Assembly: GCF_002583405.1 (NCBI RefSeq)
Contig: NZ_BCMJ01000001.1
Coordinates: forward strand, 103,438 to 167,437
Length of the DNA: 64,000 nt
Direction: 5' to 3'
Source of the DNA: Secundilactobacillus silagincola
Lineage (GTDB): Bacteria > Bacillota > Bacilli > Lactobacillales > Lactobacillaceae
Shown: in pieces, positions 8,502 to 16,091 of the stretch
Numbering within the stretch: the first letter of the stretch is position 1
Layout of the letters: every line of letters starts with the position of its first letter
The notes under the pieces: model-generated
The model's database searches: none
What the model saw: the letters and a program-made list of their open reading frames with translations, nothing else
Told to the model about the DNA's origin: nothing
Made by a program: the position numbers and the translations under genes

Positions 8502-9482
8502 ATGTCAAAAACAGTAAAAATTGGTAAATCAGAAGTCACCTCAACCCCATTAGGTCTTGGAACCAATGCAGTTGGTGGTTATAACCTCTTCCCAAATTTG
8601 AATGACGAGGATGGTTTAAACATCGTTAAGACCGGTATTGAAAACGGCATTACGTTGTTAGATACCGCCTACGTTTACGGACTGGGCCATTCTGAGGAAT
8701 TGGTGGGCCAAGCTATCAAGGACTTTGACCGTCATCAGTTAGTGATTGCCACTAAAGGTGCTCACGATTTTTCATCAGGTGAACAAGTCATTCGTAACGA
8801 TCCAAAGTTTATCACCCAGCAAGTGGATGATAGCCTGAAGCGTTTAGGAACCGACTACATCGACATTTACTACCTGCATTTTCCAGATCACGATACACCA
8901 AAGGCCGAAGCAGTGGGTGCACTGCAACGTTTACGCGAACAAGGTAAGATTCGGGCAATTGGCGTTTCCAACTTCAGTCTGGATCAAATCAAGGAAGCTA
9001 ACGCTGATGGGTACGTTGACGTGGTGGAAGATGAATTTAGCTTGCTGCATCAAGACCGTGGTGCAGATATGCTGCCATATTTAAAGGAAAATAATATTAG
9101 CTTCGTGCCATACTTCCCATTAGCGAGTGGTTTGCTGACGGGTAAGTATCAACGAGATATCGCCTTCCCAGAAGACGATATCCGCAGTCAAATAGCTGAC
9201 TTCCAAGAACCGCGTTACGGGAAAATTCTCACGGCGGTTGATGCTGTTCGGCCAATTGCGGAAGCGCACGATGCCACGGTGGCGCAGACTGTCTTAGCTT
9301 GGTACATTAAGAATCCACTGATCAGCGTTGTGATTCCAGGGGCTAAAAAACCGGAACAAGTAGCAGCTAATGTGAAAGCGTTGAATGTAGAATTGAGCGA
9401 CGAAGAATTCAAGCAAATTGATGATGCGTTTGCTGATTTTAAACAGATTAAGAGTGGAAAATCGTTGAAGGATCCGGATTAG
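8502..9482 (+). CDS. Aldo/keto reductase
   Basis: A 326-residue NADPH-dependent oxidoreductase of the aldo/keto reductase superfamily with a TIM barrel. The catalytic tetrad is visible as Asp and Tyr in LLDTAYVYGLGHSEE, Lys in ATKGAHDF and His in YLHFPDHD. The signature IRAIGVSNFS is present near residue 145, and the cofactor-binding VVIPGAKKPEQV near 280. The ATG at 8502 follows AAGGAGG. A -10 box TATAAT sits at 8458-8463, downstream of the CIRCE element, so stress control is possible. Substrate unknown; likely aldehydes or ketones. Confidence 0.88.
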   Translation: MSKTVKIGKSEVTSTPLGLGTNAVGGYNLFPNLNDEDGLNIVKTGIENGITLLDTAYVYGLGHSEELVGQAIKDFDRHQLVIATKGAHDFSSGEQVIRNDPKFITQQVDDSLKRLGTDYIDIYYLHFPDHDTPKAEAVGALQRLREQGKIRAIGVSNFSLDQIKEANADGYVDVVEDEFSLLHQDRGADMLPYLKENNISFVPYFPLASGLLTGKYQRDIAFPEDDIRSQIADFQEPRYGKILTAVDAVRPIAEAHDATVAQTVLAWYIKNPLISVVIPGAKKPEQVAANVKALNVELSDEEFKQIDDAFADFKQIKSGKSLKDPD

Positions 9483-9602
9483 AGTGTGGAAACAGGCGGT
9501 TAAGGAGCGACGTGTAAGGTGATGTTGGTAAAAATCCCGGTTTTGGATTTATGCCAACATCACCTTACACGCCAGTCCCTTAACGCCTGCTTCCACGCTC
9601 TA
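9481..9602. repeat. Dispersed long hairpin, copy 1
   Basis: A 122-bp near-palindrome between convergent genes. Ends are inverted copies of GAGTGTGGAAACAGGCGG. The inner stem is GTGTAAGGTGATGTTGG against its complement (17 bp). Read on the minus strand the apex is AAATCC, loop AAAACCG, GGATTT. It begins right at the stop codon of the aldo/keto reductase and contains the last codons and stop of the convergent YolD-like gene. Four related copies lie at 20442, 43382, 56020 and 58676. Confidence 0.85.
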
Positions 9603-9966
9603 TGTTTCTCACATCCCCAATCTCAAACCCTTGCTGCCCTTCCAAATAAACCATCTCATCCTCATACCCAATCACCTTGCCAACCAAATCTGGTAAAAAT
9701 TCACCATTCAGATTCCGGTTATTCAACTGAACACTCACCGTTTGACCGTTCGCATAGGCTTCACTCAATACTTGAGCGATCTCTTCCACGGATTGCTGCG
9801 TCCTAGCCGGATACTTTTTTGCTTCTTGTTTGGCCTGCTTTTTCAGTGCGGCTGTGTGATCCGACAGATAGAATCCCTGCCACTTCACCACACCACGATC
9901 CTGATAATCGTGATCGAAGAAGCGCTGCACCAATTGATCATCATTAATCTGCTGTAACTTACTCAT
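9580..9966 (-). CDS. YolD-like protein
   Basis: A 128-residue protein. DRGVVKWQGFYLSDH near residue 23 and the closing GFEIGDVRNIERG fit the YolD family, small proteins usually encoded beside a Y-family DNA polymerase as here. The gene overlaps its upstream neighbour by 8 nt. The final codons, for ERGSRR and the stop, come from the end of dispersed hairpin copy 1, so the C terminus has been supplied or replaced by the repeat. Function is unknown; a role in lesion bypass is inferred from company. Confidence 0.7.
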   Translation of the reverse strand: MSKLQQINDDQLVQRFFDHDYQDRGVVKWQGFYLSDHTAALKKQAKQEAKKYPARTQQSVEEIAQVLSEAYANGQTVSVQLNNRNLNGEFLPDLVGKVIGYEDEMVYLEGQQGFEIGDVRNIERGSRR

Positions 9967-10279
9967 TGTTTAATCGCCTGCTTTGAATTAAACGCTGACT
10001 AGATGGCCAGCGTTGGCCTGTAAAACCGACAAACTCAAAACTCAGCTTAGTGTGTTCCCTTAGTCCCTTAACCACCTGTTCCAAATAGGTTAACTGGTAT
10101 TGCTGAATACTGTGCAAAGGCTGAGACTTCAACCGTTGACCACGGTGCTGATAGTTAAGGAAGAAATTATACGTTTTATCATACGGATCATCCGTGATTT
10201 GAACTTGATAGCGAACTTGCGGCAATCGTTTAAAACCAGCATCCAAACGTTCCGTAATTAATTTTAAGTCCTTATTCAT
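9959..10279 (-). CDS. Small protein of the SOS polymerase operon, unknown function
   Basis: A 106-residue, basic protein I do not recognise. It has no membrane segment, signal or clear motif; the middle part TYNFFLNYQHRGQRLKSQ is rich in aromatic and basic residues. I start at the ATG at 10279, since GGAGGG lies 8 nt upstream and the ATG two codons earlier is too close to it. It overlaps the polymerase gene by 8 nt and the YolD-like gene by 8 nt, so the three are translated as one operon under the LexA boxes at 11585-11623. The name YolD is better applied to the next gene. Confidence 0.6.
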   Translation of the reverse strand: MNKDLKLITERLDAGFKRLPQVRYQVQITDDPYDKTYNFFLNYQHRGQRLKSQPLHSIQQYQLTYLEQVVKGLREHTKLSFEFVGFTGQRWPSSQRLIQSRRLNNE

Positions 10280-11573
10280 AAGCATTCCCTCCGTTATGTC
10301 CGCCGACTAATGACGCTCTATCAATAGCGGTACCACCTTTTTGTAAACTGTTAGCGTACACTAACCTAGTAAAACCAAACCGGTCACGAATTGCGTCAAC
10401 CACATGGTCAGCCTTAACACGCTTAAGTTGCGTCTTAGCCGGTTCAAAAAAGTTCAGCTGCAAGCCTGTTGACGGACACAGCCTAGACGTATAAACCGCT
10501 ACGTTTCGAATGGCCTGACCTCCCCAGTTGCGCCTAAACAAATCAAGGATTGCGGCCGTAATCTCAGTATTCTGATCAGTTGGTGCAATGCGCATCTCCT
10601 GATGAAACCCGCTGCGCCCATCTGCTTCACTGGCGGCGTAGGAAAAGCCGATGCCCAGTGACACGCAACCTGCCTGCTTATGGTGATGACGTAGACGAGA
10701 AGCCACTTGTTCACCGACTTCTTTAATCACCGTTTCAATCTCTGCCTGCTTTACGTAGTCTCTGGGCAACACTTGGGAGTTCCCCAAACTGGCATTTTTA
10801 GGTCCACGGCGCTTGTGTAACTGTGACCGATCGATCCCCCACGCCATGGCAAACAGTTGCTGACCCATCAACCCCATTTCGCCGTTCAACTGATACGGAT
10901 CCACGTGGGCCAACTGATACATATTATGGATTCCCAGACGGTTTAAGTGAGCTGCGGTTCGCTTCGCAATCCCCCAAATGGCCGTTAAACTATCAACCGG
11001 CCAAATCGTTTGCGGTACGGTTGAGTAATGAATCTCACCAATCAGATCAGCATCATGCTTGGCATAAAGATCCAACGCTAACTTAGCTTGGAGAGGATTA
11101 TCACCAATTCCAACGGTGGTGTATAACCCTAATTCTCGTCGCACCGTTTTTTGAATTCGAACGGCGACTTCTCTTGGTGTCTTCCCAAATAATCGCCAAG
11201 AATGGGTTAAATCCAAAATCGATTCGTCAATCGAATATGGCATTAAATCTTCGTTGGCAACAAACCGGCGAAAAATATCGTTGATCTGTAGATTGCGTTT
11301 AATATATAAATTCATCCGTGGGGGCACCACCACTAATTGCGGGTCCTGCGGTACTTCCCGGGCACGGGAAACGTTCGCTTGTAAATGATAACGTTTCTTA
11401 GCTTCCGGTGACGTGGCTAAAACCAGACCACCGTTCGTATTCTCAGCTTCACTCATCACTACAAGGCTAATCTTTAGTGGATTCCACCCTCGTGCAACAG
11501 CTTCGACGCTGGCGTAAAACGACTTATTATCGATTAAAAAGAAGACCCCGTGAGGTTCATTTTGGTAATTCAT
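10272..11573 (-). CDS. Y-family DNA polymerase (UmuC/UvrX type)
   Basis: A 433-residue translesion polymerase. The catalytic palm has FLIDNKSFYASVEA near residue 11, where the first metal-binding Asp sits, and YSIDESILDL near 118 with the Asp-Glu pair. A helix-hairpin-helix part follows (IWGIAKRTAAHLNRLGI), then a little-finger domain. The ATG at 11573 follows GAGGTGAGC; a longer frame runs through the LexA region and is not likely to be used. It resembles the UvrX/UmuC-like proteins of lactobacilli and plasmids more than DinB. Two LexA boxes flank its -10, so it is induced by DNA damage. Confidence 0.88.
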   Translation of the reverse strand: MNYQNEPHGVFFLIDNKSFYASVEAVARGWNPLKISLVVMSEAENTNGGLVLATSPEAKKRYHLQANVSRAREVPQDPQLVVVPPRMNLYIKRNLQINDIFRRFVANEDLMPYSIDESILDLTHSWRLFGKTPREVAVRIQKTVRRELGLYTTVGIGDNPLQAKLALDLYAKHDADLIGEIHYSTVPQTIWPVDSLTAIWGIAKRTAAHLNRLGIHNMYQLAHVDPYQLNGEMGLMGQQLFAMAWGIDRSQLHKRRGPKNASLGNSQVLPRDYVKQAEIETVIKEVGEQVASRLRHHHKQAGCVSLGIGFSYAASEADGRSGFHQEMRIAPTDQNTEITAAILDLFRRNWGGQAIRNVAVYTSRLCPSTGLQLNFFEPAKTQLKRVKADHVVDAIRDRFGFTRLVYANSLQKGGTAIDRASLVGGHNGGNAYE

Positions 11574-11584
11574 CACGCTCACCT

Positions 11585-11623
11585 CGAACATACGTTTGCA
11601 TACATTATACAAACATATGTTCT
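11585..11623 (-). promoter_or_regulatory. Two LexA boxes over the polymerase promoter
   Basis: CGAACATACGTTTG (11585-11598) and CAAACATATGTTCT (11610-11623) each differ by one or two bases from the Gram-positive box CGAAC-N4-GTTCG. Between them a minus-strand TATAAT forms the -10. LexA bound at both would cover the promoter. Confidence 0.8.
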
Positions 11624-11712
11624 TATTTGGCAAGCATTATTTCTAAATTTCTGAAGTCCTCATAGTTTCGTACTATAATATAGACATCAAATTAACATTG
11701 GAGGATGATTTT

Positions 11713-12264
11713 ATGCCAGATAATGAGCCTTTCACGAAAGATGCCCACGTCACTTTTCCAAGTGGGACTTTAACATTGACTGAGCTTCAGCAAATTTTTA
11801 AAACGCTCCCCTTTGAGTTGGACTTGGTGGATGCTAACGACCGCTTTAGTTGGTATTCAGATCAGCCGAATCGCAACCACGGCCGCTCTCAAGACCAGAT
11901 TGGCAAAACGCTGGCAGAAATTCATCCTGCCAAAATTCTGCCGACCATCAAATCACTTATTGAAAGTTTTAAAGCGGGTAAACAGGATTCCATAAACATT
12001 CCCAGCACACAAAACGGCCACAAAATTTTGACCACTTACTATGCGTTACGTGATGACGCCGGTGCCTACTTAGGGACTTTGGAATGCACCGCAAACGTTG
12101 ACCAAGTGATCAGTATGTTTGAAAACGGCGCGTTTGATGCGATTTCCGGTGCGTCATCTCAGCCGGGTAAAAACAGTAACACCGCCGATGCTACAACAGG
12201 TGCATTGGCAAAACCAAAGATGCCAGAAAATTTGGATACCACAACTGGCGCATCACAAAAGTAA
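11713..12264 (+). CDS. PAS-domain protein of the DUF438 C-terminal type
   Basis: A 183-residue soluble protein. Residues 18-140 form a PAS fold of the kind found at the end of DUF438 proteins: PFELDLVDANDRFSWYSD, then GRSQDQIGKTLAEIHP, and YYALRDDAGAYLGTLECTANV. The last 40 residues are low-complexity, rich in Thr, Ala and Gly. The ATG at 11713 follows GGAGG by 8 nt; a -10 box lies near 11672. There is no output domain, so it may bind a small ligand or haem and act through a partner. The function is not known. Confidence 0.65.
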   Translation: MPDNEPFTKDAHVTFPSGTLTLTELQQIFKTLPFELDLVDANDRFSWYSDQPNRNHGRSQDQIGKTLAEIHPAKILPTIKSLIESFKAGKQDSINIPSTQNGHKILTTYYALRDDAGAYLGTLECTANVDQVISMFENGAFDAISGASSQPGKNSNTADATTGALAKPKMPENLDTTTGASQK

Positions 12265-12273
12265 ACAACAAGT

Positions 12274-12310
12274 AACGACGCTGCTCCGAAAATGAGAGTA
12301 GCGTCGTTTT
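12274..12310 (+). terminator. Rho-independent terminator after the PAS gene
   Basis: Stem ACGACGCT with AGCGTCGT plus inner CTC/GAG pairing, followed by TTTT. Confidence 0.8.
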
Positions 12311-12448
12311 ACATTTTCAATAAACTGTGTAAAATTTTAAAAATCGTCCTTGTGAAAGTTGTACAAACAAATCATCTTAAATTGATTAAAATACCGCCAT
12401 AAAGCCATTTAAAACTGCTTTTGCACACTAAACACCGAGTGCTAAAGG

Positions 12449-12476
12449 GGACAATTGTCCGAAAAAAGTTTATAAT
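12449..12476 (+). promoter_or_regulatory. Promoter with a perfect palindrome before the M20 peptidase gene
   Basis: TATAAT at 12471-12476 is the -10. The -35 area is covered by the perfect 12-bp palindrome GGACAATTGTCC (12449-12460), a candidate operator for an unknown repressor. The rest of 12311-12448 shows nothing I can name. Confidence 0.5.
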
Positions 12477-12513
12477 GTAAAGTATAAGTCTGAAAATGAA
12501 AGCGGAGGTCACT

Positions 12514-13671
12514 ATGGATAAACAAAATAAAATTGACATCCTAACGCACTTGGTGCAAATTGATTCGGCTAATGATCACGAAAAAATGATTGCGGATTAC
12601 TTAGAAAAGTTACTTACGGATCACGGCATCACAGTTAAGCAAGTTGAAACGTCTCCTGGGCGCAACAACCTGATTGCTGAGCTTGGCGAACCAGACGCAA
12701 CGCCTGTTTTCGCGCTTGCTGGTCACATGGATACTGTCAGTTTCGGTAATGTGGACGATTGGGCACATGGCCCATTGTCAGCTGAAGTCCACGGTGACCG
12801 CCTTTATGGCCGTGGCAGTGCAGACATGAAAGGCAGTCTGGCTGCTATGGTTATCGCCATGATTGATTTAGCGGACAGCAAAGTTAAAATTCCTGGTCGC
12901 ATCCGTTTACTAGCCACAGTCGGTGAAGAATACGGTGCCGCTGGGTCTAGACAATTAACCGAACAGGGTGAAGTCGATGATGTAGATGGCATGATCATCG
13001 GTGAACCAACTAGTGGCGATGTGGTTTACGCCCACAACGGTTCACTGAATTACACCGTAACTTCCGAAGGGACACCCGTTCACAGTTCCATGCCAGAACA
13101 AGGTGTCAACGCCTTGACTAACTTGGTGAAGTTTGTGAACGCTGAAGCCGATCTTTTCGCTGACGTGAAGCCAAGCAAGGAAGTTGGCCCATTGGTTCAC
13201 AGTATCACCGTCTTCAATAGTGGCGACCAAGTCAACACGATTCCAGGTCACGCCGAACTGCAAGGAAACATCCGTGCCACACCTGAATTTGGTAACGGTG
13301 CTGTGATCAAGCGGTTGAATATGATCTGTCGTGGTCTGAGCTCAGCTGCTGATACTGATTTATCCTTCAACGTGGATATGTCCTTTGATCCAGTGGTCAC
13401 CGATAAAGAAGACCCACTGGTTCAGTTGGCACAATCAGAATCAAGTAAAGCCTTGAAACATGACACTGAATTTAAAGTCATCCATGGTGCCACCGATGCC
13501 TCAGAGTATCGTAAAGCCGAAAACCAGTTCCCAATCGTCGTTATGGGTGCCGGTGACTGGGAGAATGCTCATAAGATGAACGAATACGTTGAATTGAGCC
13601 AATTCTTGGTGATGGATGACGTTTATAAAGAAGTTGCTTTGAAGTATTTGAAGAGTTTGAGTAAGAAATAG
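12514..13671 (+). CDS. M20-family amidohydrolase (ArgE/DapE/ACY1 type)
   Basis: A 385-residue zinc-dependent deacylase or desuccinylase. Metal and catalytic motifs are clear: GHMDTVS near residue 75, GRGSADMKGSLAA near 105, GEEYGAAGSRQL near 143 with the catalytic Glu pair, and the dimerisation domain in the middle (HNGSLNYTVTSEGTPVHSSMPEQ). The ATG at 12514 follows GGAGG. Candidates are succinyl-diaminopimelate desuccinylase or N-acetylornithine deacetylase; lactobacilli more often use the acetylated DAP route, so the precise substrate is open. It stands alone with its own promoter and terminator. Confidence 0.8.
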   Translation: MDKQNKIDILTHLVQIDSANDHEKMIADYLEKLLTDHGITVKQVETSPGRNNLIAELGEPDATPVFALAGHMDTVSFGNVDDWAHGPLSAEVHGDRLYGRGSADMKGSLAAMVIAMIDLADSKVKIPGRIRLLATVGEEYGAAGSRQLTEQGEVDDVDGMIIGEPTSGDVVYAHNGSLNYTVTSEGTPVHSSMPEQGVNALTNLVKFVNAEADLFADVKPSKEVGPLVHSITVFNSGDQVNTIPGHAELQGNIRATPEFGNGAVIKRLNMICRGLSSAADTDLSFNVDMSFDPVVTDKEDPLVQLAQSESSKALKHDTEFKVIHGATDASEYRKAENQFPIVVMGAGDWENAHKMNEYVELSQFLVMDDVYKEVALKYLKSLSKK

Positions 13672-13684
13672 TTCGCCGCACAGT

Positions 13685-13731
13685 AAAAAGGGGCAGTAAG
13701 ATTGTCGTCACAATCTTACTGCCCCTTTTTT
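13685..13731. terminator. Strong rho-independent terminator
   Basis: A perfect 21-bp stem, AAAAAGGGGCAGTAAGATTG paired with its complement around a 4-nt loop, ending in TTTTTT. It has T runs on both strands and may also serve the CAP-protein gene on the minus strand, about 100 bp away. Confidence 0.93.
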
Positions 13732-13829
13732 AGGCTGCTTCACGAAAGTAACGAACCATCACTCCCACTCATCTCCACGCAGAATAACTGTTTAGGTTAA
13801 ACTTGTCAGGTTTCCCTATGATAAACCGA

Positions 13830-14594
13830 TTAATTTAGAGAACTATAAAAGTTCATGACGTTATAAACGTCACCATCGTGATAGACCGAGGCCACCGCAA
13901 CTCTTGTCGCTTGAGCACTCATAATATTATCCCGGTGACCCCAGTTAGAAGCGGCATCGTCATAGAAGTACATATGAAAAATATCATCTGCCGTAGCTTG
14001 ATTAGAACCTTGCCAGAAATCGTATGCAAGATTTTCGTTAAAATATCCAGCATTAAACCCAGCAGCATCCGCCATGTCAGACGCAATAAAATTACCAGCA
14101 GCATCCGTGTGACTAAAATTCTTGACAATCTGGTTAGCACGAACCAGTGTTACCTTCTGAAACAGGTTAGAATCTAACGTTACTGGCGCTAGACCGCCCG
14201 CGGTTCGATGCTGATTGATCAACGTCAAGAACCGTGCATCAGTTACTGCTTCATTGAACTTTTCAGCGGGTTTAGCTTTTTTTAAATAACCATGCCAGAC
14301 CCAACCGGTACTCTTACCGACCTTAAACTTATAATAGATGCTGGCCTTGCCATTCTTTGAAACGTGCGCGGCATAGTAGCCTGTCACCTTTGATCCATAT
14401 GTACCAAGTTTGCCCTTTTTATGCGTTAATTTAGCTGATGAATACACGTTAGCGTTTTTATTAGTCACCGTATAAGTCGCATTACTAATATTTTCGTACG
14501 ACCGCACCTTAGTTTTAGCGTTACCAGAGACCGGTGTTAATAAAGTAAACAAAGCAGCTGAAAATGTAATCGTCATTAATTTTCCAAATTTCAT
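13830..14594 (-). CDS. Secreted CAP-domain protein with N-terminal SH3-like module
   Basis: A 254-residue exported protein. Residues 1-26 are a signal peptide ending NAKT. Residues 45-105 resemble a bacterial SH3/GW-like surface module (NVYSSAKLTHKKG to KSTGWVWHGYLKK). Residues 120-254 are a CAP (SCP/PR-1) domain: LINQHRTAGGLAPV, then ANQIVKNFSHTDAAG, NENLAYDFW and NWGHRDNIM. Such proteins are cell-surface or secreted in lactobacilli with unknown targets. The SH3-like part is also found in the secreted protein at 33179. Start ATG has GGAGA upstream. Confidence 0.85.
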   Translation of the reverse strand: MKFGKLMTITFSAALFTLLTPVSGNAKTKVRSYENISNATYTVTNKNANVYSSAKLTHKKGKLGTYGSKVTGYYAAHVSKNGKASIYYKFKVGKSTGWVWHGYLKKAKPAEKFNEAVTDARFLTLINQHRTAGGLAPVTLDSNLFQKVTLVRANQIVKNFSHTDAAGNFIASDMADAAGFNAGYFNENLAYDFWQGSNQATADDIFHMYFYDDAASNWGHRDNIMSAQATRVAVASVYHDGDVYNVMNFYSSLN

Positions 14595-14769
14595 AACGTC
14601 TTCTCCAATCCAGATTATCTGTTGATCAACAACTATCAGTCATACATCTCACATTACTGACATGCTCCTTGTAATAGTAGAATAACCATGAGCTTTTGTA
14701 AATGACTTTTCGTGTTCCTCGGCCTATCCTAACGTCTTCGATTGTTAACATCATTATGGCAGCATAAAG

Positions 14770-14797
14770 ACGCCCACAGCAATACCTCTGTGGGCGT
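14770..14797. terminator. Hairpin in the gap between CAP protein and dehydrogenase genes
   Basis: Perfect 10-bp stem ACGCCCACAG/CTGTGGGCGT with an 8-nt loop. The minus-strand tail CTTTAT is a weak T tract, so it could end the dehydrogenase transcript 150 bp after its stop. The remaining 320 bp of this gap show only the CAP gene's ribosome site and a GTTGATCAAC palindrome near 14618. Confidence 0.5.
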
Positions 14798-14943
14798 TTC
14801 TCCGTTAATTTAAATTACGGTAGGTTTTTTAAGCTTAAGAGACATGCTACAAAAGTCGTTTTAAGAATCATTTAGCTGGATAACTAAAAAGAACCAGCCC
14901 TAATAGTGGTTTTGAGTCTCGAAAAAACGATTCACAATACTTC

Positions 14944-15936
14944 TCAAAACTCATGCTCACTCTTCCCACCACTGATGATTGCCAAAGTATCATCCAGCGA
15001 CTGCATCACCATGTTCTTGACAGCATGGTCAGTGAAGAACGCCACGTGCGGCGTGAGTAACACATTCGTCATTTTCTTCAACTGATTATAGTGATCAACC
15101 GGTGTTGGGCCATCAAACTTCTTGTTGAAGACCTTGGTTTCATCCTCAACCACGTCCAGCGCCGCGCCAGCAATCTGCTGGTTGTTCAGCGCACTGATCA
15201 ACGCCTGGGTATCCACTACTGGTCCACGGGAGTCGTTGATGAAGAAGGCGGTTGGCTTCATTTGTACAAAGGCCTTGTCGTTGATCAAATGGAAATTATC
15301 GTCGCCGCCCCAAACGTGCACGGAAATAATGTCGGCCCGTTTGTACAGTTCTTCCTTGCTGACATAGGTCATAACCCCACGTAAATCTTCACGCGGTGCA
15401 CGCAGATCATTGCCGATCACCGTTGCACCAAGGGCGTGGAAAATTCGTGCTAAGGTACCGCCAATCCGGCCAACACCCACGATGCCGACTGTCAGCTCAG
15501 TTAGTTCCTGTGACCGTAACCCAAGCACGACATAATTATTGTCACTGAGTCGGTCGTTAAATTGTGGGATGTGGCGAATGAGTTGCATTGCCTGAGTTAG
15601 TGCCATCTCAGCCACCGCCTCTGGTGAATAGGACGGCACGTTGGTTACCCGCAAATGATTTTCCTTAGCCCACTTCAAATTGACGGTGTCGATACCAGCC
15701 GAACGCGCTGACATTTGAACAATGCCATAACTGGCTAATTTTTTATAGAAATCTGGATTTTGAGTCACTACGGTTCGTTGCTTGAAATCAATTCCGTCGT
15801 AACCCTTGGCCATCTCAACCGTGTCATCGTGCAATTCTTTATCAGTACTATCAACTTGCACACCATGTTCCTTTGCCCATTGATCAACAAAGGGCTGTTC
15901 ATCAATTCGTACGTTGTAAGCTAAAATCTTTGTCAT
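14944..15936 (-). CDS. D-2-hydroxyacid dehydrogenase (D-lactate/D-2-hydroxyisocaproate type)
   Basis: A 330-residue NAD-dependent oxidoreductase that reduces 2-keto acids to D-2-hydroxy acids. The nucleotide-binding motif GVGRIGG is near residue 172. The catalytic triad is seen as Arg in NDSRGPVVDT, Glu in VVEDETKVF and His in TPHVAFFTDHAV. The length fits D-LDH and HicD (about 333). It differs from the main Lactobacillus D-LDH at many places, for example IDEQPFVDQW at the N terminus and NVPSYSPEAVAEM, so it may be a paralogue acting on branched or aromatic keto acids. Single gene without clear operon partners. Confidence 0.87.
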   Translation of the reverse strand: MTKILAYNVRIDEQPFVDQWAKEHGVQVDSTDKELHDDTVEMAKGYDGIDFKQRTVVTQNPDFYKKLASYGIVQMSARSAGIDTVNLKWAKENHLRVTNVPSYSPEAVAEMALTQAMQLIRHIPQFNDRLSDNNYVVLGLRSQELTELTVGIVGVGRIGGTLARIFHALGATVIGNDLRAPREDLRGVMTYVSKEELYKRADIISVHVWGGDDNFHLINDKAFVQMKPTAFFINDSRGPVVDTQALISALNNQQIAGAALDVVEDETKVFNKKFDGPTPVDHYNQLKKMTNVLLTPHVAFFTDHAVKNMVMQSLDDTLAIISGGKSEHEF

Positions 15937-16091
15937 TATGTGTCATTCTGCTACTGATAACTTATAAAAAGTTATAGATTATTCTTGCTTCTACCTATCC
16001 TGCCTCGCACGAAGCTCGCTAATACAGTTGGTATGATAGTCCACAAGCGTTAATTCCCGGCTAGCCACCGGTACATGCTTTGAAGCCTGTT
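15937..16091 (-). mobile_element. Probable right end and omega-RNA region of the TnpB element
   Basis: In IS200/IS605-type elements the guide RNA comes from the 3' end of tnpB and the DNA just after it. This 155-bp stretch follows tnpB on the minus strand, before the dehydrogenase start, and contains GC-rich self-complementary parts such as ACCGGTGGCTAGCCGGG. The exact element end and the guide cannot be fixed without related copies. Assignment is by analogy. Confidence 0.4.
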
